In this document: positions 8,786 through 17,077 of the stretch, piece by piece
How positions within the stretch are numbered: position 1 is the first letter of the stretch
How the letters are laid out: each line of letters opens with the position of its first letter
Assembly: GCA_934255515.1 (NCBI GenBank)
Contig: CAKQON010000006.1
Location: forward strand, 1 to 54,755
Source of the DNA: an uncultured Sutterella sp.
GTDB lineage: Bacteria; Pseudomonadota; Gammaproteobacteria; Burkholderiales; Burkholderiaceae_F
Reading direction: 5' to 3'
Length of the DNA stretch: 54,755 bases
Program-made: the position numbers and the translations under genes
Notes under the pieces: model-generated
The model's input: only the letters and a program-made list of their open reading frames with translations
Told to the model about the DNA's origin: nothing
Databases searched by the model: none

Positions 8786-9793
8786 TCAGAACGTGTAGCC
8801 CGCGCTCTCGCGCACGCCGGTAAGTTCGTCAAGGAGGTGCTTGAGGGGCGAGAGCTCCACGTAGCGCCCCGCCGTCTGGCGCGCATACTTCATGAAGCGC
8901 GGCGTATCGGCGAGGTACCTGGGCTTCCCGTCGCGGTAGTTGATGCGCGCGAAGATGCCGAGCACCTTCAGGTGGCGCTGGAGCCCCATGAACTCAACGC
9001 TGCGGTAGAAGGCACCGAAATCCATCGGGACGGGGAGGTCCGCCTTTCTGGCCTTTTCCCAATAGCGGATCGTGATGTCGAGGACGAAGGATTCGTTCCA
9101 GCTGATGAAGGCGTCGCGCAGGAGCGAGGCGATGTCGTACGTGATCGGCCCCTCGAGCGCATCCTGGAAGTCGAGAACGCCCGGGAGCGGGTCGCTCATC
9201 ATGAGGTTGCGCGGCATAAAGTCGCGGTGCACGTAGACGACCGGATCGGCGAGATTCACCTTCAGAATCGCTTCCCGGCTCATCTCCCACCATTTCTGGT
9301 GCCTGGCATCCCATTCAACGCCGCAGTGGCGCTTCACATACCACTCGGGGAAGAGCTCCATCTCGCGCGTGAGCACCGCCCGATCGTAGGGAGGAAGCAC
9401 GCCGGGGCGCGTCGCCGTCTGCCACTTGACGAGCGCAGTTGTGGCCGCGTCCATGAGCTTAGCCGCATTCTCTTCATTGAGAACGTCGAGGAAGGTTTCG
9501 CGCCCGAGGTCAGAAATAACGGCAAAGCCCGATTCCAGATTCACCGCCAGGATTTCCGGCACGTTGAGCCCGGCATCCTTCATGAGCTTCTGCACCTTGA
9601 TGAAGGCAGGAAGATTTTCATGCTCAGGAGGCGCATCCATAACGATGTAGGTGCCGCCGCCCGAACGCGTCACGCGGAAATAGCGCCTGAAGCCGGCATC
9701 GGAACTCGCAGGAGCCATCGACTCCGGGTCAAAGCCGAGCGTCGCTGCTTCAGTGGTGAGCCAGGCCTTGAGCGCATCGTCACGTTCTGTCAT
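8786..9793 (-). CDS. amgK: N-acetylmuramate/N-acetylglucosamine anomeric kinase AmgK
   Basis: Aminoglycoside-phosphotransferase-fold kinase that phosphorylates the anomeric carbon of MurNAc (and GlcNAc) for recycling into UDP-MurNAc together with MurU. It shows the catalytic Brenner motif VHRDFMPRNLMM and the metal site GVLDFQDALEG. The start is set at the ATG at 9791-9793 (MTERDDALKAWL, 335 residues) because GGGAG lies about 7 bases upstream; the open frame reaching 9928 would invade the lptD leader. It is divergent from lptD, an arrangement common in beta- and gammaproteobacteria. Confidence 0.9.
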   Translation of the reverse strand: MTERDDALKAWLTTEAATLGFDPESMAPASSDAGFRRYFRVTRSGGGTYIVMDAPPEHENLPAFIKVQKLMKDAGLNVPEILAVNLESGFAVISDLGRETFLDVLNEENAAKLMDAATTALVKWQTATRPGVLPPYDRAVLTREMELFPEWYVKRHCGVEWDARHQKWWEMSREAILKVNLADPVVYVHRDFMPRNLMMSDPLPGVLDFQDALEGPITYDIASLLRDAFISWNESFVLDITIRYWEKARKADLPVPMDFGAFYRSVEFMGLQRHLKVLGIFARINYRDGKPRYLADTPRFMKYARQTAGRYVELSPLKHLLDELTGVRESAGYTF

Positions 9794-9872
9794 CAATAAT
9801 CTCCCGCGGATGAGTTGGCAACAAAGAAAACCAGAATCCTGATGCTGATAAAATCCGAGCACTATTCGTCCC

Positions 9873-9901
9873 TTTTGCTCCTTCGCGTTAATGGAGCAAA
9901 A
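9873..9901. promoter_or_regulatory. Inverted repeat in the amgK/lptD divergent region
   Basis: TTTTGCTCC (9873-9881) and GGAGCAAAA (9893-9901) form a perfect 9-bp inverted repeat with an 11-nt spacer. It lies about 60 bp before the chosen lptD start and 80 bp before amgK. It could be an operator or a leader hairpin of lptD; no T-tract follows. Confidence 0.45.
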
Positions 9902-9961
9902 ACGGACGCATTCAGGAAAGTCGACCATTTTAAAGGCCTCTTCCGGGGCCTGCAGTCTCTC

Positions 9962-12277
9962 ATGTCTCTGCCTCCCGTCCGCGCAATCGTGCTCAGCGTG
10001 GCCTCCGCGCTTGCCGCTTTTTCCTTCTCTGCGCAGGCGGCTCCCGCTTCAAGCGCTCTGCGGCTTGATCTTGAATCCGTTACCCGGCTCGATCCCGCGC
10101 GGGCGAACCCGGGCGAAGATGACGTCAGCATCGTCTACGCGAACCGGATTGAAGGCAGCCCCGACGACGAGCTCAATCTGATCGGCGACGCAGAAGTGCG
10201 ACGCGGCGGCGCCGTGATCACGGCCGACCGCATCAGCTACCGCCAGAAGACGGATGAAGTGACGGCTACCGGGAACGCGCACATCGCCCGCGAGGGCGCG
10301 AGCTTCTCCGGCCCGAGCATGAAGTTCCGCCTCACCTCGCGCTCGGGCTCGATGGAGGACGCCGAGTGGGAATATGCGCCCCGCAATCTGCGCGGCTGCG
10401 CAAAGAACGTCAAATTCCTCTCGGGCGACCGCACGAACTTTGAGAACGTGACGATTTCGACCTGCAAGCGGGACGACGAGGACTGGTTCATCAGCCTCAA
10501 CGACCTCGAAATCGACGAATACGATCAAACGGCTTCGGGCACGGGCGCCGTGCTCCATTTCCTCGGCGCCCCGATCCTCGCCTCACCCTGGTTTTCGTTC
10601 CCCATCAGCACGGAGCGGCGCTCGGGCTTTCTCACGCCCACCTACGGCATGAGCTCCACGCGCGGCGTCGACATTGCAGTTCCCTACTACTTCAACATCG
10701 CCCCCAACTACGACTACACCTTCACGCCCCGCGTCATGACGAAGCGCGGCGTGATGCTCGGCAATGAAGGACGCTTCAAGTACGACAACTTCGAAACCCA
10801 GGTCAACTTCGACTACCTCCCCGACGACCGCGTCTACGACGACTCGCGATGGGGCACCCGCATTCAGGCGGCGTACAACCGCGAGAAGCTCGCCTTCCGT
10901 GCGGACTACAACCGGGTCTCGGACGACGACTACGTCACGGACTTCTCGGGAAGCGTCCGCGAATCCTCGGAAGCGATTCTCCCGCAGGACTACAGTCTCT
11001 CCTGGACCGATACCTACTGGAATTCGACGCTGCGCGTGACGAAGAACCAGGCTCTCGAAATCGAGGGCGTGACGACGATCGTTCCCTACGAGCGCGTCCC
11101 GCAGGTGGTCTTCAACGGCTATGCCGCCGACTGGCGCGGATTTGAACTTACAACCATGGTCGACGCGACGAAGTTTTCGCATCCTTCGCGCATCGGCGGC
11201 ACCCGCCTCGTTGCGAGCCAGGGCGTGAGCTATCCCTTCCGCGGAGCGGGCTGGTTCGTGATTCCGAAGGCTGAATTCATGGGCGCCTGGTACCAGCTCG
11301 ACAACATGAGCCGCGACGGCTACTACCGGAACAAGACGCCGAGCCGCTTCACGCCGACGCTGACCCTCGATGCCGGCCTTGGGTTCGAGCGCGATTCGAG
11401 CTTCTTTGGGAAGAGCGCCTATCAGACGCTCGAGCCCCGGATCTACTACGCCTATACGCCCTACCGCAATCAGGACGACATTCCGGTCTTCGACTCCACC
11501 GTCACGGACCTCTCCTTCGCCACACTCTTCACGCCGAACCTCTATTCGGGCTACGACCGCGTCTCGCAGGCCAATCAGCTCACTGCCGTCGTCTCGACGC
11601 GATACATCGACAAGGCCAGCGGCCTCGAACTTTTCCGTGCGAGCGTGGGCCAGCGCCAGTACTTCTCCGGCCAGGACGTGCACTTCATTCCGGAAGCAAA
11701 GCGCGATGACCCCTACTATCAGGGCATTACGGAACCCAATGCCAACGTCCGAAGCGATCTTCTCGGCAGCGTCGGCGCGCGCCTCACGCGCTCGCTCTAC
11801 GCCTCGGCGAATCTGCAGTATTCGTCCTCCCTCAACCGCGTGATGAACGTGAAGACGGGCCTCACCTGGCAGCCGAAGCGCATGTCGACCATGGGGCTCT
11901 ACTACCGCTACAACTATTCGGCCAACGAGCTCACGGACGACAACAACATCAAGCAGATCGACTTCCAGATGCAGTGGCCGATCTCGGGGCGCCTCTACGG
12001 CCTCTTCCGCTACAACTATTCGCTTCTCAGAAAGAAGCCCATCGAAATGATCGGCGGCGTGGAATATCTCCACGACTGCTGGACGCTGCGCGTCGCCGCT
12101 CAGCGCTACACGACTGCCGCCAATGAGGAAGAATCCAACTTCTTCTTACAACTCGAGCTTTACGGCCTCGGTAGCATTGGCATTAATCCGCTTTCAGAAC
12201 TGCGCCGCAACATCCGCGGCTATCAGACGACGGGTCCGCTTCCTGGCGCGACCGGTCCTTACGACTTCTATGAATAA
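9962..12277 (+). CDS. lptD: LPS-assembly protein LptD
   Basis: Outer membrane beta-barrel that, with LptE, inserts LPS into the outer leaflet. I start at the ATG at 9962, where a clean signal peptide begins (MSLPPVRAIVLSVASALAA, cleavage after SAQA), giving 771 residues; the frame is open back to 9815 but that adds no signal-like sequence. An OstA/LptA-like beta-jellyroll domain (about 40-190, LNLIGDAEVRRGGAVITADR) is followed by the 26-strand barrel. Only three cysteines occur: two in the jellyroll region (RGC, STC) and one near the C-terminus (HDCW). E. coli LptD has four, so only one inter-domain disulfide pair seems possible here. Confidence 0.95.
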   Translation: MSLPPVRAIVLSVASALAAFSFSAQAAPASSALRLDLESVTRLDPARANPGEDDVSIVYANRIEGSPDDELNLIGDAEVRRGGAVITADRISYRQKTDEVTATGNAHIAREGASFSGPSMKFRLTSRSGSMEDAEWEYAPRNLRGCAKNVKFLSGDRTNFENVTISTCKRDDEDWFISLNDLEIDEYDQTASGTGAVLHFLGAPILASPWFSFPISTERRSGFLTPTYGMSSTRGVDIAVPYYFNIAPNYDYTFTPRVMTKRGVMLGNEGRFKYDNFETQVNFDYLPDDRVYDDSRWGTRIQAAYNREKLAFRADYNRVSDDDYVTDFSGSVRESSEAILPQDYSLSWTDTYWNSTLRVTKNQALEIEGVTTIVPYERVPQVVFNGYAADWRGFELTTMVDATKFSHPSRIGGTRLVASQGVSYPFRGAGWFVIPKAEFMGAWYQLDNMSRDGYYRNKTPSRFTPTLTLDAGLGFERDSSFFGKSAYQTLEPRIYYAYTPYRNQDDIPVFDSTVTDLSFATLFTPNLYSGYDRVSQANQLTAVVSTRYIDKASGLELFRASVGQRQYFSGQDVHFIPEAKRDDPYYQGITEPNANVRSDLLGSVGARLTRSLYASANLQYSSSLNRVMNVKTGLTWQPKRMSTMGLYYRYNYSANELTDDNNIKQIDFQMQWPISGRLYGLFRYNYSLLRKKPIEMIGGVEYLHDCWTLRVAAQRYTTAANEEESNFFLQLELYGLGSIGINPLSELRRNIRGYQTTGPLPGATGPYDFYE

Positions 12278-13706
12278 TTCCAAGCTTCTTTCCGCGATTG
12301 CTGTTTCCACGGCGCTTGCCTTTGCTTCCGGCTTCGCTTCTGCTGCGAGCATCATGGACGGTGCGGCGCCGAGCGGTCCTGTCTATACGGCTCCGGCCCC
12401 GGCCGCTGCGCCCGCACCCGCGGCTGAAGCCGCTCAGTCGGCTGCTCCCCTTGAAGCGGGCGAACTCGACCGCATCATCGCCGTCGTCAACAACGACGTC
12501 ATCACCGAGCACGAACTCGAGCAGCGCGTGCACACAGTGGCGATCAACCTGCGCCGCCAGAACATTCAATTGCCTCCGATGGAGCTCCTGCGCGCGCAGG
12601 TCCTCGAGCGCCTCATTTCCGAACGCGCGATTCTGCAGCGCGCCCGCCAGACGGGCATCCGCGTGGACGACCAGATGGTGAACGCCTCCATCGAACAGAT
12701 TGCACGCCAGAACAACCTAACGGTTGAAGAGCTCCGTCAGCGTCTTCTTGCCGACGGCGTTACGTTCCCCGCCTTCCGCAATGAAATCCGCGACGAAATC
12801 ACGACGCAGCGCCTGCGCGAGCGCGAGGTGACGGAGAAGATTGAAATCTCCGAGAGCGAGATCGATGCGTACCTCGCCGAACAGGCGGGCTTCAAGGGCG
12901 AGGATACGACCGAATACCACGTCGAGCACATCTTCCTTCCGGTCGGCACGCCTGAAGAAAACGACAGCGTCCGCGCCGCAGCTGAGTCGCTCGCCGACCG
13001 CGCTCGAAAGGGCGAGGAATTCTCTTCCCTCGCCGCTTCCTTCTCGCGCGCTGACGATGCGATGCAGGGCGGAGAGCTCGGCTGGAAGACCCTTGCCGAC
13101 CTGCCGACACCCTTTGCTGAAGCGATCCGCAAGAATCCGAACGAAACCTACTACGTCTTCAATTCCCAGCGCGCCTGGCATGTGCTCAAGGTCTCCGGGA
13201 AGCGCGACGGCGTGCAGGCCAAACTCGGCGGCGGCCCGGTCGAGCAGACCCATGCCCGCCACATCCTGATGTTTGTTTCCGACATTACGCCGGAAGCCGA
13301 CGTCATCCGGCGCCTGAACGACATCCGCTCGCGCGTTGAATCGGGCGAAGCCGACTTCGCCACGATGGCGCGCCTCCATTCCGTCGACTCGACCGCGACC
13401 CGCGGCGGCGACCTGGGGTGGCTGCAGCCCGGCGACACGGTGCCCGACTTTGAAGCGGCCATGGCAAAGCTCAAGCCCGGTCAGGTTTCCGAACCCATCC
13501 GCACGCCCTACGGCTACCATCTGATTCAGGTGGTTGAACGCCGCACGGCGAAGGAAGGCAACCCCGAACGCGTTCGCGTTGCCGCCCGTCAGGCCATCCG
13601 TCAGAAGAAGCTCAACGAAGCCAACTACAACTGGGAGCGCGAGCTTCGCGACGAAGCGTACGTCGAAATCCGCGATCCGCCGCTGAAGGAAGCGCTTCGC
13701 CGCTGA
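12270..13706 (+). CDS. surA: Periplasmic chaperone / peptidyl-prolyl isomerase SurA
   Basis: Chaperone delivering outer membrane proteins to the BAM complex, including LptD encoded just upstream. The 478-residue protein starts at the ATG at 12270, which overlaps the lptD end by 8 bp and opens a signal peptide (MNNSKLLSAIAVSTALAFA). After an Ala/Pro-rich linker comes the SurA N-domain (AVVNNDVITEHELEQRV), then two parvulin domains (about 225-325, EYHVEHIFLPV; and about 335-435, THARHILMFV). A frame open further upstream lies inside lptD and is not used. Confidence 0.95.
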   Translation: MNNSKLLSAIAVSTALAFASGFASAASIMDGAAPSGPVYTAPAPAAAPAPAAEAAQSAAPLEAGELDRIIAVVNNDVITEHELEQRVHTVAINLRRQNIQLPPMELLRAQVLERLISERAILQRARQTGIRVDDQMVNASIEQIARQNNLTVEELRQRLLADGVTFPAFRNEIRDEITTQRLREREVTEKIEISESEIDAYLAEQAGFKGEDTTEYHVEHIFLPVGTPEENDSVRAAAESLADRARKGEEFSSLAASFSRADDAMQGGELGWKTLADLPTPFAEAIRKNPNETYYVFNSQRAWHVLKVSGKRDGVQAKLGGGPVEQTHARHILMFVSDITPEADVIRRLNDIRSRVESGEADFATMARLHSVDSTATRGGDLGWLQPGDTVPDFEAAMAKLKPGQVSEPIRTPYGYHLIQVVERRTAKEGNPERVRVAARQAIRQKKLNEANYNWERELRDEAYVEIRDPPLKEALRR

Positions 13707-13732
13707 TCTTCGGGCGCTTTAAGCTGCATCCG

Positions 13733-13800
13733 GCCGCTTCTTCAAAAGAAGCGGCTCATCGGAAAGAGGACGGATTAGGCGCGCCGTCCTCTTTTCTTTT
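13733..13800 (+). terminator. Tandem hairpins terminating lptD-surA
   Basis: The first hairpin GCCGCTTCTT-CAA-AAGAAGCGGC (13733-13755) is perfect but has no T-run. The second, GAGGACGG (13766-13773) with CCGTCCTC (13784-13791), is extended by AAA/TTT pairs and followed by TTTTCTTTT. It ends transcription before pdxA, or partly separates it. Confidence 0.8.
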
Positions 13801-13823
13801 ATTTCGTTGAGAATTTTTCAGAC

Positions 13824-14795
13824 ATGCTTTCATCCATCAAGCCTCAGGCGATCACCACCGGCGAACCGGCGGGCATCGGCCCGGAAGTTTCCGTCAGGGC
13901 GGCCTGGAAGTCGAGAGGCCCCGTTATTCTGGTCGGCGACCGGGACATGCTTCTTGCAGAAGCCCGCCGCCTCGGACTGCCCGAGCCTCCCGCCCAGGTG
14001 TCCTTTCACCATGTGCCGCTCGCGGAGACGCCGGTCCCGGGGAAGCTCTCGCTTAAAAACGCCGCTTACGTCATTGAAACGCTCGCTGCCGCTCACCGGC
14101 TTTGCACGGAAGGCGCAGCAGGCGCCGTCGTCACGGCTCCGGTCCAGAAGAGCATTCTCATTGAAGCAGGCTTTCGCTTCACGGGCCACACGGAGTTCTT
14201 TGCGGAAGCCGCAGGCGTTCCGCGCGTCGTCATGATGCTCGTCTCCTCGCCCCGCAGGGACGCCCTCAAGGTGGCGCTCGCGACGACGCATCTGCCGCTT
14301 CGCGCGGTCCCCGACGCCATCACGCCTGAGCTTCTCGACGAAGTCCTCGCGATCCTCAAGCGCGAGCTTCAGGTTTCCTACGCCATCCCCCATCCGACGA
14401 TTGCGGTCGCGGGGCTCAACCCCCATGCCGGCGAAAACGGCCACATGGGGACGGAGGAAGTCACGGTAATCAGTCCCGCTCTGGAGCGCGCCCGCGACGG
14501 CTCTGCGGATATCATTGGGCCCCTTCCCGCCGACACGATCTTCGTTCCCGGCAAAATGGAAAAGTGGGATGCCGTCCTCTGCATGTACCATGACCAGGGA
14601 CTCCCGACCCTCAAGCACGTGGGCTTCGCCGAAGGCGTCAATGTGACGCTCGGCCTCCCCTACGTGCGCACCTCGGTCGACCACGGCACGGCGCTCGACA
14701 TCGCCGGCCGGGGCATCGCCGACGCCCGCAGCATGACTGCGGCCCTCGAACTCGCTCATACGCTCGCAAAGAACCGTGACTCAAGAATGGCTTGA
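13824..14795 (+). CDS. pdxA: 4-hydroxythreonine-4-phosphate dehydrogenase PdxA
   Basis: Oxidises 4-phosphohydroxy-threonine in the DXP-dependent pathway to pyridoxal phosphate. At 323 residues it has family length. Motifs include ITTGEPAGIGPEV (N-terminal phosphate-binding), FTGHTEFFAE (metal His) and CMYHDQGLPTLKH (metal His and substrate site). It has the conserved location between surA and rsmA and overlaps rsmA by 20 bp. The Shine-Dalgarno before the ATG is weak. Confidence 0.96.
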   Translation: MLSSIKPQAITTGEPAGIGPEVSVRAAWKSRGPVILVGDRDMLLAEARRLGLPEPPAQVSFHHVPLAETPVPGKLSLKNAAYVIETLAAAHRLCTEGAAGAVVTAPVQKSILIEAGFRFTGHTEFFAEAAGVPRVVMMLVSSPRRDALKVALATTHLPLRAVPDAITPELLDEVLAILKRELQVSYAIPHPTIAVAGLNPHAGENGHMGTEEVTVISPALERARDGSADIIGPLPADTIFVPGKMEKWDAVLCMYHDQGLPTLKHVGFAEGVNVTLGLPYVRTSVDHGTALDIAGRGIADARSMTAALELAHTLAKNRDSRMA

Positions 14796-15582
14796 AGGGC
14801 ATCGCGCCCGCAAACGCTTCGGACAGAACTTTCTCCACGATCATCACTGGATCGAGCGCATCGCGCGCGCGATTGATCCGAAGCCCGGCGACGAACTCAT
14901 TGAAATCGGCCCGGGCCAGGCCGCGCTCACGCGCGAGGTGATCGCGCGCGCAGGGCGCCAGACGGCTGTCGAAATCGACCGTGATCTTGCGGCGTTCCTG
15001 CGCACGCAGTTTCCGGACGGATCGCTCGAATTGATCGAAGCCGACGCACTCACGCTCGACTGGTCGACCGTGCTTGAAGGAAAGCGCCTGAGAGTCTTCG
15101 GGAACCTCCCCTACAACATCTCCTCTCCGCTCCTTTTTGCGCTCCTTCCCGCCGCGCACCGCATCATCGACCAGCACTTCATGCTTCAAAAGGAAGTGGT
15201 CGACCGCATGATTGCCGCTCCGGGATCCAAAACCTACGGGCGGCTCTCCGTCATGCTCCAGTACCGCTACGTCATGCATAAGCTTTTCGACGTGCCGCCC
15301 GGAGCCTTCACGCCTGCGCCCAAGGTGACCTCTTCGATCGTGAGGATGGTCCCGAAGCCTGAGGAGAAGCTTCTCCCCGTCGACTGGAATGTCTTCAGCG
15401 CACTTGTTGCCGCTGCCTTCCAGCAGCGCCGCAAGACCATGCGGAATGCCATTGCAGACTTTCTCGACGAAGAGGGTTTTGCTGAAGCAGGCGTCCTGCC
15501 GACCGCCCGTGCGGAGGCGCTCGATGTCGAAGCCTTTGTGAGGCTCGCGAACGCCGCCGCCCGCCGACGTCAGAACGCCTGA
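14776..15582 (+). CDS. rsmA: 16S rRNA (adenine1518/1519-N6) dimethyltransferase RsmA (KsgA)
   Basis: Dimethylates two adjacent adenosines in helix 45 of 16S rRNA late in 30S assembly. Features are GQNFLHD near the N-terminus, the SAM-binding IEIGPGQAALT (motif I) and the catalytic NLPYNISSPL (motif IV). The protein has 268 residues and starts at a GTG inside the end of pdxA. Its stop codon directly abuts the stop of the convergent gene at 15583 with no spacer and no visible terminator. Confidence 0.96.
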   Translation: MTQEWLEGHRARKRFGQNFLHDHHWIERIARAIDPKPGDELIEIGPGQAALTREVIARAGRQTAVEIDRDLAAFLRTQFPDGSLELIEADALTLDWSTVLEGKRLRVFGNLPYNISSPLLFALLPAAHRIIDQHFMLQKEVVDRMIAAPGSKTYGRLSVMLQYRYVMHKLFDVPPGAFTPAPKVTSSIVRMVPKPEEKLLPVDWNVFSALVAAAFQQRRKTMRNAIADFLDEEGFAEAGVLPTARAEALDVEAFVRLANAAARRRQNA

Positions 15583-17028
15583 TTAAACCGCATCGAGCAT
15601 TTCATTCATCCTTCTGGCCTCGATCCTCTCGTGGCGCTCCCGCCAGTCGGGGAGAATCTCCCCGACCTCGCGCCAGAAAGCCGGCGAATGATTGAACTCC
15701 ATCAGGTGCGCGAGCTCATGAGCCGCCACGTATTCGATCTCCTCGTCTGAAAGCGCGATCAGGCGCCAGGAGAGCCGGATGTTGTCCTTGCTCGAACAGA
15801 CGCCCCAGCGCGAGCGGGCGTCGGAAAGCTTCCAGCCTTTCGGAAGCCGCTTTGCCCTCGGGATCACACGCATCCAGCAGTCGTTGATAATGCGCCACGC
15901 GGCCTCCTTGAGAAGCGCGGCGAGAGAAATCCTCACCGCCTCCTCGGAACTCCCCTTGGGAAGCGTCAGCCAGAGCTCATATCCATCGGGGACGGGCACT
16001 ACCAGATTGCTCTTCGCCCCGAGCCGCAGGACGGCCTTTTTCCCTCGATAAGGAATGAAAGCGCCATCCCTCAATTCCAGAGGAACCTTCTTGGCGAGCG
16101 GCAGGTTGGCCATCAGCCAGTCCGCAATCTCTCTGAGATACCTTTCCGCCGCGGCCCGGCTCGCATTCCAGGTGGGAGTGCGCACCTCCACGCCTCTCCC
16201 CGGGACAATGACGACGCTCATGCGTCGGCGCCCCCCATGGGGCTTGATGACGTACGGTATCCGACGCCCCCGGATTTCGATGACATGCTCTCCCGGAAGG
16301 CGGCCGAGCCAGTCGTCGGCGTCATCCGCCACTGCACCTTCATTCCTGCTTTCTTCCGCAGCGGACGCCTGAATTCCGCCTTGAGAGGGAGCCTCTGAGA
16401 GCTCGCTTAGCCATCTCGCGCCAGGGGTTCTAGGACTGTTCCCCGGACCCAACAGTATTTCCGCCACGATGAGACTTTTCTTCATCCACGGCAAATAACC
16501 CTCTGCAGCCTTGGAGGCATCCGCCCCGAGCGGCAATTTCAGCGTGAAGGTGCGTTTGTCCGGATCGAATTCCATGTGCGACATGCTCTTCAGCCGGGCG
16601 CTGCGGAGAATGTCAATGCGCGCGCAGAATCCCGGGATTTGCGCGATCAGATGCGAATCATCCGCGCCTTTTTCTATCCACGAGTCCGAATAGTGATGCT
16701 TAGGCGCCGGAGGCGGCTCATCCCTGACTGCCGCCTCAGCTTTATCCTTTTCAGCCCAGTAAGCCGCTCTGTCGCCCTCGGGCAGGCAAAACGGCTTCTC
16801 CTCAAGCACTGAACGTATCCAGTCGCTCTTGTATCGTGCGAGCACGAAGGGATCCGACGCCTCAGGAATGAAGAGGTTGAAGGAACAGGATCTATATTCA
16901 GCCCGAATCAGAAAATTCTTTTTGCGCCTTTTGCTGCGAATGACGTTGATCCGATATTTCCTACCGGCAAATTCAGCCGTCAGGTACGAGTCGTCCGTTC
17001 CCCGGGCAATCGTGGGCACTGCGTTCAC
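15583..17028 (-). CDS. YgjP/DUF45-type M48-like metallopeptidase with repeated N-terminal modules
   Basis: The C-terminal half is a YgjP (DUF45, SprT-like) zinc metallopeptidase domain: WGVCSSKDNIRLSWRLI followed by HELAHLMEFNHSPAFW (HExxH at 437-441, third His at 447). The natural substrate of the family is not known to me. I start at the GTG at 17026-17028, which has AAAGG 6 bases upstream, giving 481 residues; YgjP proteins are usually about 230-250. The extra length appears to be two more degenerate copies of the family's N-terminal beta module (about 10-77 and 121-190) ahead of the normal one (about 247-311). Shared signatures are GTDDSYLTAEF versus GADDSHLIAQI, and RINVIRSKRRKK versus RIDILRSARLKS versus PYVIKPHGGRRR. 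It follows plsC in the conserved glyQ-glyS-plsC-ygjP order. Confidence 0.85.
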   Translation of the reverse strand: MNAVPTIARGTDDSYLTAEFAGRKYRINVIRSKRRKKNFLIRAEYRSCSFNLFIPEASDPFVLARYKSDWIRSVLEEKPFCLPEGDRAAYWAEKDKAEAAVRDEPPPAPKHHYSDSWIEKGADDSHLIAQIPGFCARIDILRSARLKSMSHMEFDPDKRTFTLKLPLGADASKAAEGYLPWMKKSLIVAEILLGPGNSPRTPGARWLSELSEAPSQGGIQASAAEESRNEGAVADDADDWLGRLPGEHVIEIRGRRIPYVIKPHGGRRRMSVVIVPGRGVEVRTPTWNASRAAAERYLREIADWLMANLPLAKKVPLELRDGAFIPYRGKKAVLRLGAKSNLVVPVPDGYELWLTLPKGSSEEAVRISLAALLKEAAWRIINDCWMRVIPRAKRLPKGWKLSDARSRWGVCSSKDNIRLSWRLIALSDEEIEYVAAHELAHLMEFNHSPAFWREVGEILPDWRERHERIEARRMNEMLDAV

Positions 17029-17077
17029 ATTATTCCTTTGAGCTTCAAAAATCTGTTCCGGAAGCGTCGATCGCTCC

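Noticed and set aside
10583..12073. 496-codon open frame opposite lptD
   Set aside because: Val/Arg/Glu-rich antisense shadow of the beta-barrel coding sequence.
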